From the NCBI RefSeq assembly GCF_014237865.1, contig NZ_JACJUU010000001.1:248001-312000 (forward strand): 64,000 nucleotides of DNA. Direction: 5' to 3'. This DNA is from Pusillimonas minor. GTDB taxonomy: Bacteria > Pseudomonadota > Gammaproteobacteria > Burkholderiales > Burkholderiaceae_B. How positions within the stretch are numbered: the stretch's first letter is position 1; each line of letters starts with the position of its first letter. Positions 25,762 through 32,941 of the stretch are shown here, piece after piece. The position numbers and the translations under genes were made by a program. The notes beneath the pieces are model-generated. The model did not search any database. It saw nothing but the letters and a program-made list of their open reading frames with translations, and was not told the origin of the DNA.

Positions 25762-26014
25762 CCTTAATTCCCTTCCTCGTGTTGCAGGTAGTGCACAGAA
25801 CGCGCAAATTCGACCTGTCGTTCGTCCCTCCCTTGGCCTTCGGAACGATGTGATCAATGCTCAGATACACCCCCTCGGTATGCGTGTAATAGCCGTACCC
25901 ACCTCTTGGAAAACGTTTCTCAAAACCTACAATTCCGCATGAAGCGCACTTGAGTCCGTCCTCGCGGAAAACACGCCTTCTAAGTGATGTCGGCACACCT
26001 GAACCGTTAGGCAT
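25754..26014 (-). CDS. HNH endonuclease-like protein
   Basis: The 86-residue protein is a compact HNH nuclease: two CxxC zinc pairs (CASCG and CTTCN) frame the beta-beta-alpha motif SIDHIVPKAKGGTNDRSNLRVLC, where Asp-His and Asn are the catalytic core. Start at 26014 follows GGGGGCAACC. Its stop overlaps the replication gene start. It may be a free-standing nuclease or act in packaging. Confidence 0.8.
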   Translation of the reverse strand: MPNGSGVPTSLRRRVFREDGLKCASCGIVGFEKRFPRGGYGYYTHTEGVYLSIDHIVPKAKGGTNDRSNLRVLCTTCNTRKGIKDA

Positions 26015-26225
26015 GGTTGCCCCCATACGCGAATTGCCGGCGCAGCTCGTGAAAGCGCTTGGCGGCCGTTTCGCTCTGATCCAGTTCGCGCCGTGAAATA
26101 ACGCCGCACTGCTTGCGCACATAGGCAGCGGCCTTCTCTGCGCTGTTCACGCCAACATGTCTTTGGAAGGCCGGGTTCGCGCACAGAATGGCGGCCGTCT
26201 TGGCTAGGGTGTGTGTCTGGGCCAT
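26007..26225 (-). CDS. 72-residue early phage protein of unknown function
   Basis: A helical, basic protein (QTHTLAKTAAILCANPAFQRHV then EKAAAYVRKQCGV) whose ATG overlaps the previous stop (ATGA) and whose stop overlaps the HNH gene. Length and coupling suggest a real early gene. No family recognised. Confidence 0.5.
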   Translation of the reverse strand: MAQTHTLAKTAAILCANPAFQRHVGVNSAEKAAAYVRKQCGVISRRELDQSETAAKRFHELRRQFAYGGNHA

Positions 26226-26656
26226 CAATTGCCCCCCCTTCGGCCTGTGGCCATGTCTTCGGCCCAAATGCGCCGTTCACGCTCTTTGTTAAGCTGGGAT
26301 TCAAGCTCTTCGATACGTCGCTGCGCTTCGGTCTTCAACATCACAAGGCCATATCCCCGATGGCTGGCCAACCATTTAAGCGGCGCTTCGTTGCCGCAAA
26401 GGTCCATGAGGTCGCACAGCTTGTTAACCGGGAAGTGGGCATCGCCCTTCATGATTCGCGACCAGTGCCCGGCATCAATGCCCAGAGACAAATACACCTC
26501 TTTGTCTTCCAGGCCAGATACCTGCACACACAAAGCAATGGCACCGGCCATGGTCGACTGGCGCTCGATCAGCTGCATCGGCACGTCTACTTTCTCGGCC
26601 TTTCGGGCTAGGGCCAATTCCGGATACGCAACGGGGTTCATATTTTTAGACCGCAT
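26225..26656 (-). CDS. phage transcription regulator in CII position
   Basis: The 143-residue protein includes an HTH-like stretch (LEDKEVYLSLGIDAGHWSRIMKG, about residues 48-70) and a C-terminal coiled coil (TEAQRRIEELESQLNKERER) that would mediate oligomerisation. Second in the operon behind the Cro-like gene, it occupies the place of a CII-type activator. Start at 26656 was chosen for GGGG 7-10 nt upstream; ATG 26641 is an alternative. DNA binding is inferred from the pattern. Confidence 0.55.
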   Translation of the reverse strand: MRSKNMNPVAYPELALARKAEKVDVPMQLIERQSTMAGAIALCVQVSGLEDKEVYLSLGIDAGHWSRIMKGDAHFPVNKLCDLMDLCGNEAPLKWLASHRGYGLVMLKTEAQRRIEELESQLNKERERRIWAEDMATGRRGGN

Positions 26657-26771
26657 TTGACTGTCCCCTTTGGGCAAAAAAATACGAAGATGACGTCAAG
26701 GCTGGGCTGATCACATCGCCTAGGCCGATTGGGATGCGGTCGTCGCGCTTGGGGATGAGATGGTCATCCAT
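26646..26771 (-). CDS. 41-residue coupled ORF in the early leftward operon
   Basis: The ATG at 26771 lies inside the end of the Cro-like gene with GAGG upstream, and the stop lies just inside the next gene's start region. The peptide (DDHLIPKRDDRIPIGLGDV start) has no known family. It may serve mainly to carry ribosomes from cro to the next gene. Confidence 0.4.
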   Translation of the reverse strand: MDDHLIPKRDDRIPIGLGDVISPALTSSSYFFAQRGQSNAV

Positions 26772-27018
26772 GAACGACCTCGGCGTTAGGCGGGGGGGAT
26801 GTGACCAGCTCTGGCCAGATCTGAGCCCAGTCATCAGGGCGCAGCTCTTGGCGCGTTACGGCACCCTTCGTGGCTCGTTCGATGGCGGAGCACTTCTCAA
26901 CCGGCAACCGGCGCTTGCCGTCGCGGTAGAAGCAAATTGCTTGGGTGCTAACCCCAATTTCACGGGCGAGCGCCGAAGCACTTCCCGCGATTTCGATAGC
27001 TTTGTTAATTGCATTCAT
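26764..27018 (-). CDS. Cro/YdaS-like repressor
   Basis: The 84-residue HTH protein has the motif SASALAREIGVSTQAICFYRDGKRRLP (about residues 13-39) and a C-terminal AVTRQELRPDDWAQIWP, typical of the YdaS/Cro family. It is divergent from the cI-like gene and is the first gene of the leftward lytic operon. It would repress the lysogeny promoter. Start supported by position just after the promoter. Confidence 0.8.
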   Translation of the reverse strand: MNAINKAIEIAGSASALAREIGVSTQAICFYRDGKRRLPVEKCSAIERATKGAVTRQELRPDDWAQIWPELVTSPPPNAEVVHG

Positions 27019-27024
27019 GCCTAA

Positions 27025-27053
27025 ATTCTACAAGTGTAGATTTATTAAATCAA
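27025..27053 (-). promoter_or_regulatory. leftward early promoter with overlapping operator
   Basis: On the minus strand, TTGATT (27048-27053) and TAGAAT (27025-27030) are 17 nt apart, just upstream of cro. The perfect dyad TCTACA-AG-TGTAGA (27027-27040) overlaps the -10 box, so a bound repressor would block it. The sequence closely matches the rightward promoter at 28153. Confidence 0.75.
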
Positions 27054-27073
27054 CAATTGTGTTTGTGCATGTT

Positions 27074-27087
27074 TCTACGATTGTTTA
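27074..27087 (+). promoter_or_regulatory. degenerate operator upstream of the cI-like gene
   Basis: TCTACG-AT-TGTTTA resembles the perfect dyad TCTACA-NN-TGTAGA (9 of 12 positions) and sits 11 bp before the repressor start. The same core (CTACGATTGTT) recurs at 28144. It may mediate autoregulation. Confidence 0.5.
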
Positions 27088-27097
27088 AATTGCTGCA

Positions 27098-27499
27098 ATG
27101 TCACTAGGCTCTCAAGTCCGTAAACACCGCAAGCTCAGGGGATGGACCCTGGAAGAGCTTGAAAAGCGTTCCGGCGTTTCGCGGGGGACGATCAGTGCGC
27201 TCGAAAATCGCGATAGCAGCAAATCACAATATGCGACGGACCTAGCTGCAGCATTTGGCCTGACAGTCCAGCAGCTGCTTGAAGAAACAACGATGGACGC
27301 CAAAGGGTCCTTACAAGAGCCTACCCCGAAGCGACAGGTGTCTAATGCTGGTGAGTTTTTTTTGCTTGAAGATGAGGCAAGGCTTGTCAAAAGCTATAGA
27401 AAGCTCACCAAGCCTGAAAAAGCCTACATTTTGGCTAAAGCTCAAGAGTTCATTGACGACAGAGCTACCGAGGCCGAATCGCCAAAAAAATCCGCGTGA
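27098..27499 (+). CDS. CI-like repressor without peptidase domain
   Basis: The 133-residue protein has an N-terminal HTH_3 (SQVRKHRKLRGWTLEELEKRSGVS, then GTISALENRD, about residues 5-40) and a helical C-terminal part (EARLVKSYRKLTKPEKAYILAKAQEF). It lacks the S24/LexA autocleavage domain of lambda CI, so RecA-stimulated self-cleavage is unlikely and induction probably uses another route. It lies between the two operator-bearing promoters it presumably controls. Followed by the lipoprotein and YHYH genes. Confidence 0.8.
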   Translation: MSLGSQVRKHRKLRGWTLEELEKRSGVSRGTISALENRDSSKSQYATDLAAAFGLTVQQLLEETTMDAKGSLQEPTPKRQVSNAGEFFLLEDEARLVKSYRKLTKPEKAYILAKAQEFIDDRATEAESPKKSA

Positions 27500-27622
27500 T
27501 AGATGGCGGTATAACGGCTACAAATACAGTCATTATCAGCACATCAAAAATGAAAGATAAGCCTCCTAATTTTTTGCGCCTAGTTTGGAGCGATGGCATT
27601 TTTTTAGGCCAAAGGTAACTGT

Positions 27623-27910
27623 ATGAAATTTTTATTACCGTTAGTTTTTTTGCTGATTTCAGGCTGCTTCGATAGCGAACAGTGGACCGGTTTTGTATAT
27701 CCAGACCGGAATAACATCCCGTTCGCTGGCGAAGTCCAAAACTTCACAATCGGCAAGTTCCCAGACCTACAGAGTTGCAGAGCGGGCGCCAATGAAACGA
27801 TGCGCTCAATGGGCGTACGCGGCAGATTAGCCGACTATGAGTGCGGCTTGAATTGTCGGGAAAAAGAGGGCTTTGGCGGCTTGTTAATTTGCGAAGAAAC
27901 AAGCCGCTAA
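27623..27910 (+). CDS. small lipoprotein in the lysogeny operon, superinfection-exclusion candidate
   Basis: The 95-residue protein has a signal peptide with lipobox LLISGC (Cys at about residue 14) and four further Cys residues in the mature part, likely forming disulfides. It follows the repressor on the same strand and would be made in the lysogen. Small prophage lipoproteins in this place often block superinfection. The exclusion role is inferred. Confidence 0.7.
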   Translation: MKFLLPLVFLLISGCFDSEQWTGFVYPDRNNIPFAGEVQNFTIGKFPDLQSCRAGANETMRSMGVRGRLADYECGLNCREKEGFGGLLICEETSR

Positions 27911-27950
27911 TTTAAGCGGCACAATTCACCCACTACTAAAAGGAGAAGTC

Positions 27951-28088
27951 ATGCGTAAGTTTTTCTTGACAATAATGCTCGTTGTTTTTGGCGCCTCATC
28001 GATTGCGCCCGCCTTTGCCCATAGCGGCGGAACTGATCGATACGGGTGCCATCGCGATAACAGTAACGGCACGCGCCACTGCCATTAA
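27951..28088 (+). CDS. secreted YHYH-type Cys/His peptide
   Basis: The 45-residue ORF starts 7 nt after AAGGAG. A signal peptide (LTIMLVVFGASSIAPAFA) is followed by a short mature part, HSGGTDRYGCHRDNSNGTRHCH, matching the motif of small YHYH-domain secreted proteins. These may bind metal, as suggested by the Cys/His ligands. It precedes a strong terminator, closing the lysogeny operon. Confidence 0.7.
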   Translation: MRKFFLTIMLVVFGASSIAPAFAHSGGTDRYGCHRDNSNGTRHCH

Positions 28089-28106
28089 CACCAGCAAAAA
28101 ATAACC

Positions 28107-28133
28107 AACCCGCTGCATGGCGGGTTTTGTTTT
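28107..28133 (+). terminator. terminator of the repressor operon
   Basis: A perfect 7-bp stem (AACCCGC/GCGGGTT) with a 6-nt loop is followed by TTGTTTT. It isolates the lysogeny transcript from the rightward promoter 20 bp further on. Confidence 0.85.
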
Positions 28134-28142
28134 AGAAAAAAA

Positions 28143-28182
28143 TCTACGATTGTTGACATAAATAAATCTACACATGTAGAAT
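28143..28182 (+). promoter_or_regulatory. rightward early promoter with two operators
   Basis: TTGACA (28153-28158) and TAGAAT (28177-28182) are 18 nt apart. A perfect dyad TCTACA-CA-TGTAGA (28167-28180) overlaps the -10 box and an imperfect one, TCTACG-AT-TGTTGA (28143-28156), overlaps the -35 box. Transcription should start near 28189, at the beginning of the structured non-coding region, and be silenced in the lysogen. Confidence 0.85.
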
Positions 28183-28188
28183 TATCCC

Positions 28189-29180
28189 ATCAACACACCA
28201 AACCGGTGTTTGATCGGGAAGCCCGCCAACGTGAGGTGGGAATGCGGCCAGTGCTGAAAACTGGTGACCGGATGACCTGGCAAACCGATGGAACGCAGCC
28301 AGCGACGCGAGAGGGTGACATGCCAAGCATGTATTCGGAATGGCCTGGAAACAGGCCCATAATCAAGGCGGCGGCGTGGAAAGCAGACACGCAGCAGAAA
28401 GCTATATGCGGAACGTAAACGGTTAGTGACCGCCAGACAAGGCCAGTCTGGTTAAGTTCGTGTGTTCCAGCCGGGGTAGCGTCCGGCCCGCCTTGATGAT
28501 GGTGTCCACAAGCGTGGTGCAGCGCTAGGAGTAGCGAAGAACCTGAAATCTCCTGAGCTGGTTTATCCAGCCAATACCAAAAAGGCGGCGGGAAAATAAG
28601 CGGGAGTAGCGCCCCGGTGCCATCACTCCCGGAATCTCTTGGAAAGTTGGGAGTAAAGATACAGCAAGAGTGACGCCCAGGAAGAGCACTGGGATTAATC
28701 GAAGCGGATGCGGGAACACCCAGGTTGCGAATACGCGCCCTGCCTGTGCAGCCTCGCGACTGGCCCACGATACGGGCCACCCCAATTGCAGACTACCCGA
28801 AGGCAACAAACCCTTCGGGCCTGCGACTCGCTGGCAGACGAGTGATAAAGACATTGCTTGTGCGCCTTTGTGGCAGGGCCTGGCAAGCCGCACATGAGGC
28901 CAACTAGACGGTCAGCTGCCAACTGACGCCGGAATAACGTAACCGGCACCCTATTCCGCAGTAGCTCATGGAGAGCACCCGGTACTTAACCGGAAGGCGT
29001 GAGTGCGACGGCACTTTGGTTCGATTCCCGCCTGCGGCACCCTCAAGCAGTGGCGTTCGGTACAGCGTCTTAGCCGCGCTGATAACGACTCCCTCCCGTT
29101 GACCCTAACCCCGGGGCTTTACACCGGGCCCGAGCGTCACTCCTTGAGGGCTGCAGCGTTGCGGCTTGGCCCCGCAACAA
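28189..29180 (+). ncRNA. putative giant structured RNA of the early lytic transcript
   Basis: About 1 kb directly after the rightward promoter has no convincing gene on either strand but is crowded with perfect stems. Examples are a 6-bp stem with GAAA tetraloop (28342-28357), ACATGC/GCATGT (28318-28332), CCAGAC/GTCTGG (28433-28451), a 10-bp long-range helix (28362-28371 with 28488-28497), TGGCCC/GGGCCA (28761-28779), an 8-bp stem (28796-28819), a closing 8-bp helix (29040-29047 with 29143-29150) and GTTGCGG/CCGCAAC (29158-29178). A tRNA-like element lies near the end. Phage-borne giant RNAs such as GOLLD and ROOL have similar size, density of helices and tRNA association; membership is inferred only. 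Confidence 0.7.
28955..29041 (+). ncRNA. tRNA-like element inside the large RNA
   Basis: The stretch can be folded like a tRNA. There are 6 perfect acceptor pairs (28956-28961 with 29032-29037), T8-A9, a D arm GCTC/GAGC with GG in a minimal loop, an anticodon stem CCGG with loop TACTTAA (anticodon would be CTT), an extra arm AGTGC/GCACT and a TTCGATT T-loop. Odd points are A instead of T at position 33, a poor T-stem, a mismatched first acceptor pair and a 3' end reading ACC. It is probably a decayed tRNA or a tRNA mimic rather than a working tRNA. Confidence 0.6.
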
Positions 29181-29272
29181 CACAAACCATCTGACTACGT
29201 GAAGGCGAACGACGCTGCCTCAAGCGAAGCTGCCTGCCCTCACCCTCTTTTCTTACTCCCCCAGGAGCCCCC

Positions 29273-29605
29273 ATGACCTACGTACTTGACCGGGACGGCA
29301 TAGCTGCCTGCCCCGATGATCCGTTGCGCGTCGGCGCCCCCACTTACATCGACATCAACTACGAACAGATCGACGCCCTGGCCGCCGATTACGAGCACGA
29401 GGTTTACCAGGTCATCGACGGCTATCGCTCAACCGCCAAGATCGCTGGCGACAGTTACGACGTTACCGAGCTATTCGAACTGATTTTCATGGTCGATAAC
29501 CCGGAAACCATGCGACTGCTGATGGCCTACGACCGCGCAACAAAAGAACGGCTGATCAGCGCCTGGTGCAAGAGCATGGCCGAAAAACAAATTTTAGGGG
29601 AATGA
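29273..29605 (+). CDS. early phage protein of unknown function
   Basis: The 110-residue acidic protein follows the structured RNA, with CAGGAG before the ATG. It is helical with many Asp, Glu and Tyr residues (YEQIDALAADYEHEVYQVIDG) and no known domain. It is the first protein gene of the rightward operon, a place where phages often put host-takeover functions. That role is only a suggestion. Confidence 0.55.
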   Translation: MTYVLDRDGIAACPDDPLRVGAPTYIDINYEQIDALAADYEHEVYQVIDGYRSTAKIAGDSYDVTELFELIFMVDNPETMRLLMAYDRATKERLISAWCKSMAEKQILGE

Positions 29606-29606
29606 C

Positions 29607-29837
29607 ATGTCCGCAACCGATTACGCGCTGATGCTTATCGCCATGGTGGCCTTATCCGGGCTCATCGTCTTTGTGTGGGAACGGTACCTAAACCCGCCAC
29701 TGATTAAGAAGTACGACGGGCAAGGCGCATGGGCAAAGAACAGTTCAAAAATTCCCTGGTACGCATGGCTATTGTCGCCAGCAGTATTAGCACTCTTTCT
29801 TTTTGGGCCGACTGTGGCCGCACGAATTATAGGATAA
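29607..29837 (+). CDS. small two-span membrane protein
   Basis: The 76-residue protein has two hydrophobic segments (about residues 5-23 and 51-72, AWLLSPAVLALFLFG) joined by a basic loop. It follows the previous gene directly. A membrane role such as superinfection exclusion is possible, but nothing specific is visible. Confidence 0.55.
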   Translation: MSATDYALMLIAMVALSGLIVFVWERYLNPPLIKKYDGQGAWAKNSSKIPWYAWLLSPAVLALFLFGPTVAARIIG

Positions 29838-29841
29838 GAAA

Positions 29842-30900
29842 ATGTCAGATAACAAAAACGCCCTTGCCGTCCGACAAGAATTCGGCGCATCGGAAAGCTC
29901 ATTTGCTGTAGTGGAAACCGCATCAACCGCCATAGCAGCGCAGTCCAAGGCGATGGTCGAATCGCGCTACATCATGGCCATGCGCAACCCACGCAACTGG
30001 GACGCCGTGCGTCAAGACTTGATCAAGGAGTGTCGCCGCCCGAGCTTCGCCAACAACAAGAGCGCCTACTACATCAAGCCGATCGGCAATGGCGTGGAAG
30101 GCCTGGGCATCCGGTTTGTGGAAGTCGCGCTGCGCTGCATGAAGAATGTCCTAGTGGAAACCACGATGATCTTCGAGGATGACATTAAGGAAGTGCACCG
30201 CGTTTCGGTGACCGACCTGGAAGCCAATATCACCTACCCGCTAGATGTGCGTGTCTCCAAGACGGTGGAGCGGTCCCGCCCAAACAGCGACGGCTCGTAC
30301 ATCAGCGTTCGCAAAAACAGCTACAACAAGGACGTTTACACGGTTGTCGGCACCGACGACGACATTCTGAACAAGCGCGGCGCCCTGATTTCGAAGGCGA
30401 TCCGCACCATCGGTCTGCGCATCATCCCCGGCGACCTCTGCGATGAAGCGGAAGAAATTATCAAAAGCATTCGCCTGGATGAAGCAGCGAAAGATCCGGA
30501 CGCCGAGCGCCGCAAGATCGTCGATGCGTTTTCCGATATCGGCGTTACCGCGACCGACCTCACCGGCTACTTGGGTCACGACCTGGGCAAATGCTCGCCG
30601 GCCGAGATCGTGAAGCTGCGCGGCATATATGGCGCCATCAAGGACGGCGAAGCCACTTGGCAGACCGTCATGCATAACGAGGCCGAGCAGCAGAAGACAC
30701 CTGCCACCGACGCCGCCAAGCCCAAAATATGCTCTCAAGAGTCCTTCGAAAAGAAGAGGGCCGGCTGGAAGGCAGCCATCGAAGGCGGCAAAAAATCGGT
30801 TAATGACCTCATCGCCACTATTGAATCCAAAGAACTGCTGACCGAAGACCAGAAGATGGAAGTCGCGTCGTGGGCAGTCGCCAAAAACCAAGGAGAGTAA
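29842..30900 (+). CDS. putative recombination protein, annealase-like by position
   Basis: The 352-residue protein has an N-terminal core with RNPRNWDAVRQDLIKECRRPSF, NKSAYYIKPIGNGVEGLGIRF and KAIRTIGLRIIPGDL, and a shorter Lys-rich C-terminal domain. It is paired with a YqaJ exonuclease and SSB, the usual setting for single-strand annealing proteins that recombine phage DNA. I do not see clear RecT, Beta or Erf motifs, so the function is inferred from context. Confidence 0.5.
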   Translation: MSDNKNALAVRQEFGASESSFAVVETASTAIAAQSKAMVESRYIMAMRNPRNWDAVRQDLIKECRRPSFANNKSAYYIKPIGNGVEGLGIRFVEVALRCMKNVLVETTMIFEDDIKEVHRVSVTDLEANITYPLDVRVSKTVERSRPNSDGSYISVRKNSYNKDVYTVVGTDDDILNKRGALISKAIRTIGLRIIPGDLCDEAEEIIKSIRLDEAAKDPDAERRKIVDAFSDIGVTATDLTGYLGHDLGKCSPAEIVKLRGIYGAIKDGEATWQTVMHNEAEQQKTPATDAAKPKICSQESFEKKRAGWKAAIEGGKKSVNDLIATIESKELLTEDQKMEVASWAVAKNQGE

Positions 30901-30901
30901 C

Positions 30902-32515
30902 GTGCAAATCCATAATCTCGTCCAGGGCACGCCCGAGTGGCACCAATTCCGCCTGGAGCACTACGGTGCCAGCGAAGCTGCCGCAATGCTTGGCCTATCC
31001 AAGAAAGTGAAGAGGACCGAGTTGCTACACATGAAGCACACTGGCAACGCAAAGGAGTTCAGCGATTGGGTGCAAGAGAATATTCTGGACCACGGCCATG
31101 AAGTCGAAGCGCTGGCCCGCCCACTCGCGGAAGACCTGATCGGCGAAGATTTGTACCCGGTTACCTGCTCGGACGGCAAGTTGTCTGCATCTTGCGACGG
31201 CCTGACCATGTCCGAAGCCATCGTTTTTGAGCACAAGCAATGGAATGAGGCGCTAGCCGCATCAGTCCAGGCAGGTATCGTGCCAGACGAACACATGCCC
31301 CAGTGCCAGCAGCTACTACTCGTGACCTCAGCCGAAAAGGTCATCTTTGTAGTATCGGACGGCACGGAAGAAAAGCGTGTCTTTACGGAAGTTTTGCCAT
31401 CGCCGGAGTGGTTCGACCGCATCCGTGCTGGCTGGGCCCAGTTCGATAAAGACCTTGCCGAGTACCAGCCTGTCCGGTACGCCGAAAAGCCTGTTGCAGA
31501 CACCATCATGCAATTACCCGCCCTCGCTGTGCAGATCCGCGGCGAAGTGGTCCTAAGCAATCTGCCCCAATTCAAGGCGGCGGCCACCAAGTTCATTGCC
31601 GACATCAAGACTGATCTTGAAACCGACGAGGACTTCTCCAACGCCGAGGCTACAGTCAAGTTTTGCGAAAAGGCGGAAAAGGATCTCGAGCTCACCAAGT
31701 CGGCAGCTCTGGGGCAGACAGCCAGCATTGACGAACTCATGAAGACCATCGACTTCATCCAGGCGGAACTGCGCACCAAGCGCCTGGCACTCTCCAAACT
31801 GGTCACCAGCAAGAAGGCCGAGATAAAGGATGGGGTCATGCTTCGCGCTGGCAGGGCATTTGCCCAGCACATCGAGTCGCTCGAAGCCGAAATCAAGCCT
31901 ATCCGCCTGGAATACAGCCGCCCGGACTTCGCCGGCGCGGCCAAGAACAAGCGCACCCTGGCCAGCCTGAATGATGCCGTCGACACGGAGCTGGCGAACG
32001 CCAAGATTGCTGTCGACGCCGTCGCCAAGGGCATCCGCGCAAAGCTGGCATGGCACAAGGAAGCCGCCAAGGATTACGACTTCCTCTTCAATGACCTGCA
32101 GCAAGTCATCTTCAAGGCTGACGACGACTTCCAGCTGCTGGTCAACACGCGAATCGCTGAACACAAGAAGGCCGAGGAAGAAAAGGCAGAAGCCGATCGC
32201 GCACGGATCCGGGAGGAAGAAGAAGCCCGGGCCCGGCAGACCGTCCAGGCGGAACAAGCACCAGCATCGGCTCAAACTGCGCCGACCGAGGTGGAAGCTC
32301 AGCCCTCTGAGTCTAAGTCGACGGGATGGAAGACCATCGCCACCTTCTCTTCCGGCAAAGCGACTGCGCCCGCCGCGAAAGCATCACGCCCGACCGACAG
32401 CGAAATCATCGAGGCCCTTGCCCTTCACTACCGCGTGCACGAAAGCAAGGTTATCGAGTGGCTGCTGGATATGGATCTTGAGCGCGCCAGTGAACAAATG
32501 GCGGCCGCATTCTGA
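30902..32515 (+). CDS. YqaJ-type exonuclease with C-terminal coiled coil
   Basis: The 537-residue protein begins with a YqaJ/lambda-Exo nuclease domain (about residues 1-200): GTPEWHQFRLEHYGASEAAAML, the Asp in SASCDGLT and Glu/Lys in IVFEHKQW form the PD-(D/E)xK-type site. A long coiled-coil region follows (about residues 220-460), rich in Lys, Glu and Ala. Start is GTG at 30902 behind AGGAGAG. It should resect DNA ends to give single strands for the neighbouring recombination protein. Confidence 0.85.
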   Translation: MQIHNLVQGTPEWHQFRLEHYGASEAAAMLGLSKKVKRTELLHMKHTGNAKEFSDWVQENILDHGHEVEALARPLAEDLIGEDLYPVTCSDGKLSASCDGLTMSEAIVFEHKQWNEALAASVQAGIVPDEHMPQCQQLLLVTSAEKVIFVVSDGTEEKRVFTEVLPSPEWFDRIRAGWAQFDKDLAEYQPVRYAEKPVADTIMQLPALAVQIRGEVVLSNLPQFKAAATKFIADIKTDLETDEDFSNAEATVKFCEKAEKDLELTKSAALGQTASIDELMKTIDFIQAELRTKRLALSKLVTSKKAEIKDGVMLRAGRAFAQHIESLEAEIKPIRLEYSRPDFAGAAKNKRTLASLNDAVDTELANAKIAVDAVAKGIRAKLAWHKEAAKDYDFLFNDLQQVIFKADDDFQLLVNTRIAEHKKAEEEKAEADRARIREEEEARARQTVQAEQAPASAQTAPTEVEAQPSESKSTGWKTIATFSSGKATAPAAKASRPTDSEIIEALALHYRVHESKVIEWLLDMDLERASEQMAAAF

Positions 32516-32611
32516 ACACCCCAGAGAGGGAAAGCCGCCGCGTATCCAGGCTTGACTTACGCCGGATAGAGAGAATCCGGCATCGATTGCCCCACTACAA
32601 CGGAGAGAAAA

Positions 32612-32929
32612 ATGGACACTAATATCACCGCCAAGCCAATTATCGCTATGGATTCGGTCGAGTCCTCGCAGGTCGCCGCCATCGGCCATGACCCTGAAAC
32701 GAACACTCTAGCGATCCGGTTTCCCGAGAACCGCAAGGGCGTGAGCAGCGTCTATCACTACGCCAACTTCACCGCCGAACAATTCGATGCCTTCAAGAAC
32801 GCCGAATCGAAGGGATCGCATTTCGGCAAGTTCATCAAGCGCAATGTGGAGCAGTTCCCGTATGAAAACGTGACCGCGCTGTACGCTGATGTCGGCACAA
32901 GTGCGGACGCCACTGGTACGGAAGTTTAA
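32612..32929 (+). CDS. KTSC-domain protein
   Basis: The 105-residue protein matches the small KTSC domain: SSQVAAIGHDPETNTLAIRF then YHYANFTAEQFDAFKNAESKG, ending with HFGKFIKRN. KTSC domains occur in phage and bacterial proteins tied to nucleic-acid metabolism, with no fixed function. GGAGAG precedes the ATG. Lies between exonuclease and SSB. Confidence 0.75.
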   Translation: MDTNITAKPIIAMDSVESSQVAAIGHDPETNTLAIRFPENRKGVSSVYHYANFTAEQFDAFKNAESKGSHFGKFIKRNVEQFPYENVTALYADVGTSADATGTEV

Positions 32930-32941
32930 GGAGCCGGCACC

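Noticed and set aside
28206..28418. Plus-strand ORF of about 60-70 codons at the start of the structured region
   Set aside because: No ribosome binding site at any start; sequence is dominated by perfect hairpins; no protein family recognised. Could be a short leader peptide, but unsupported.
28190..28893. Two long minus-strand ORFs (196 and 122 codons) opposite the structured RNA
   Set aside because: They lack ribosome binding sites, overlap each other, run against the promoter and their composition is explained by the GC-rich stems.
28200..29050. Group I/II intron or tmRNA
   Set aside because: No intron-encoded protein, no interrupted exon gene and no recognisable tmRNA tag reading frame; the tRNA-like part is degenerate.
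30961..32070. 369-codon ORF antisense to the exonuclease gene
   Set aside because: Mirror of a strongly coding gene with clear YqaJ motifs; Ser/Ala-rich translation typical of a shadow frame.
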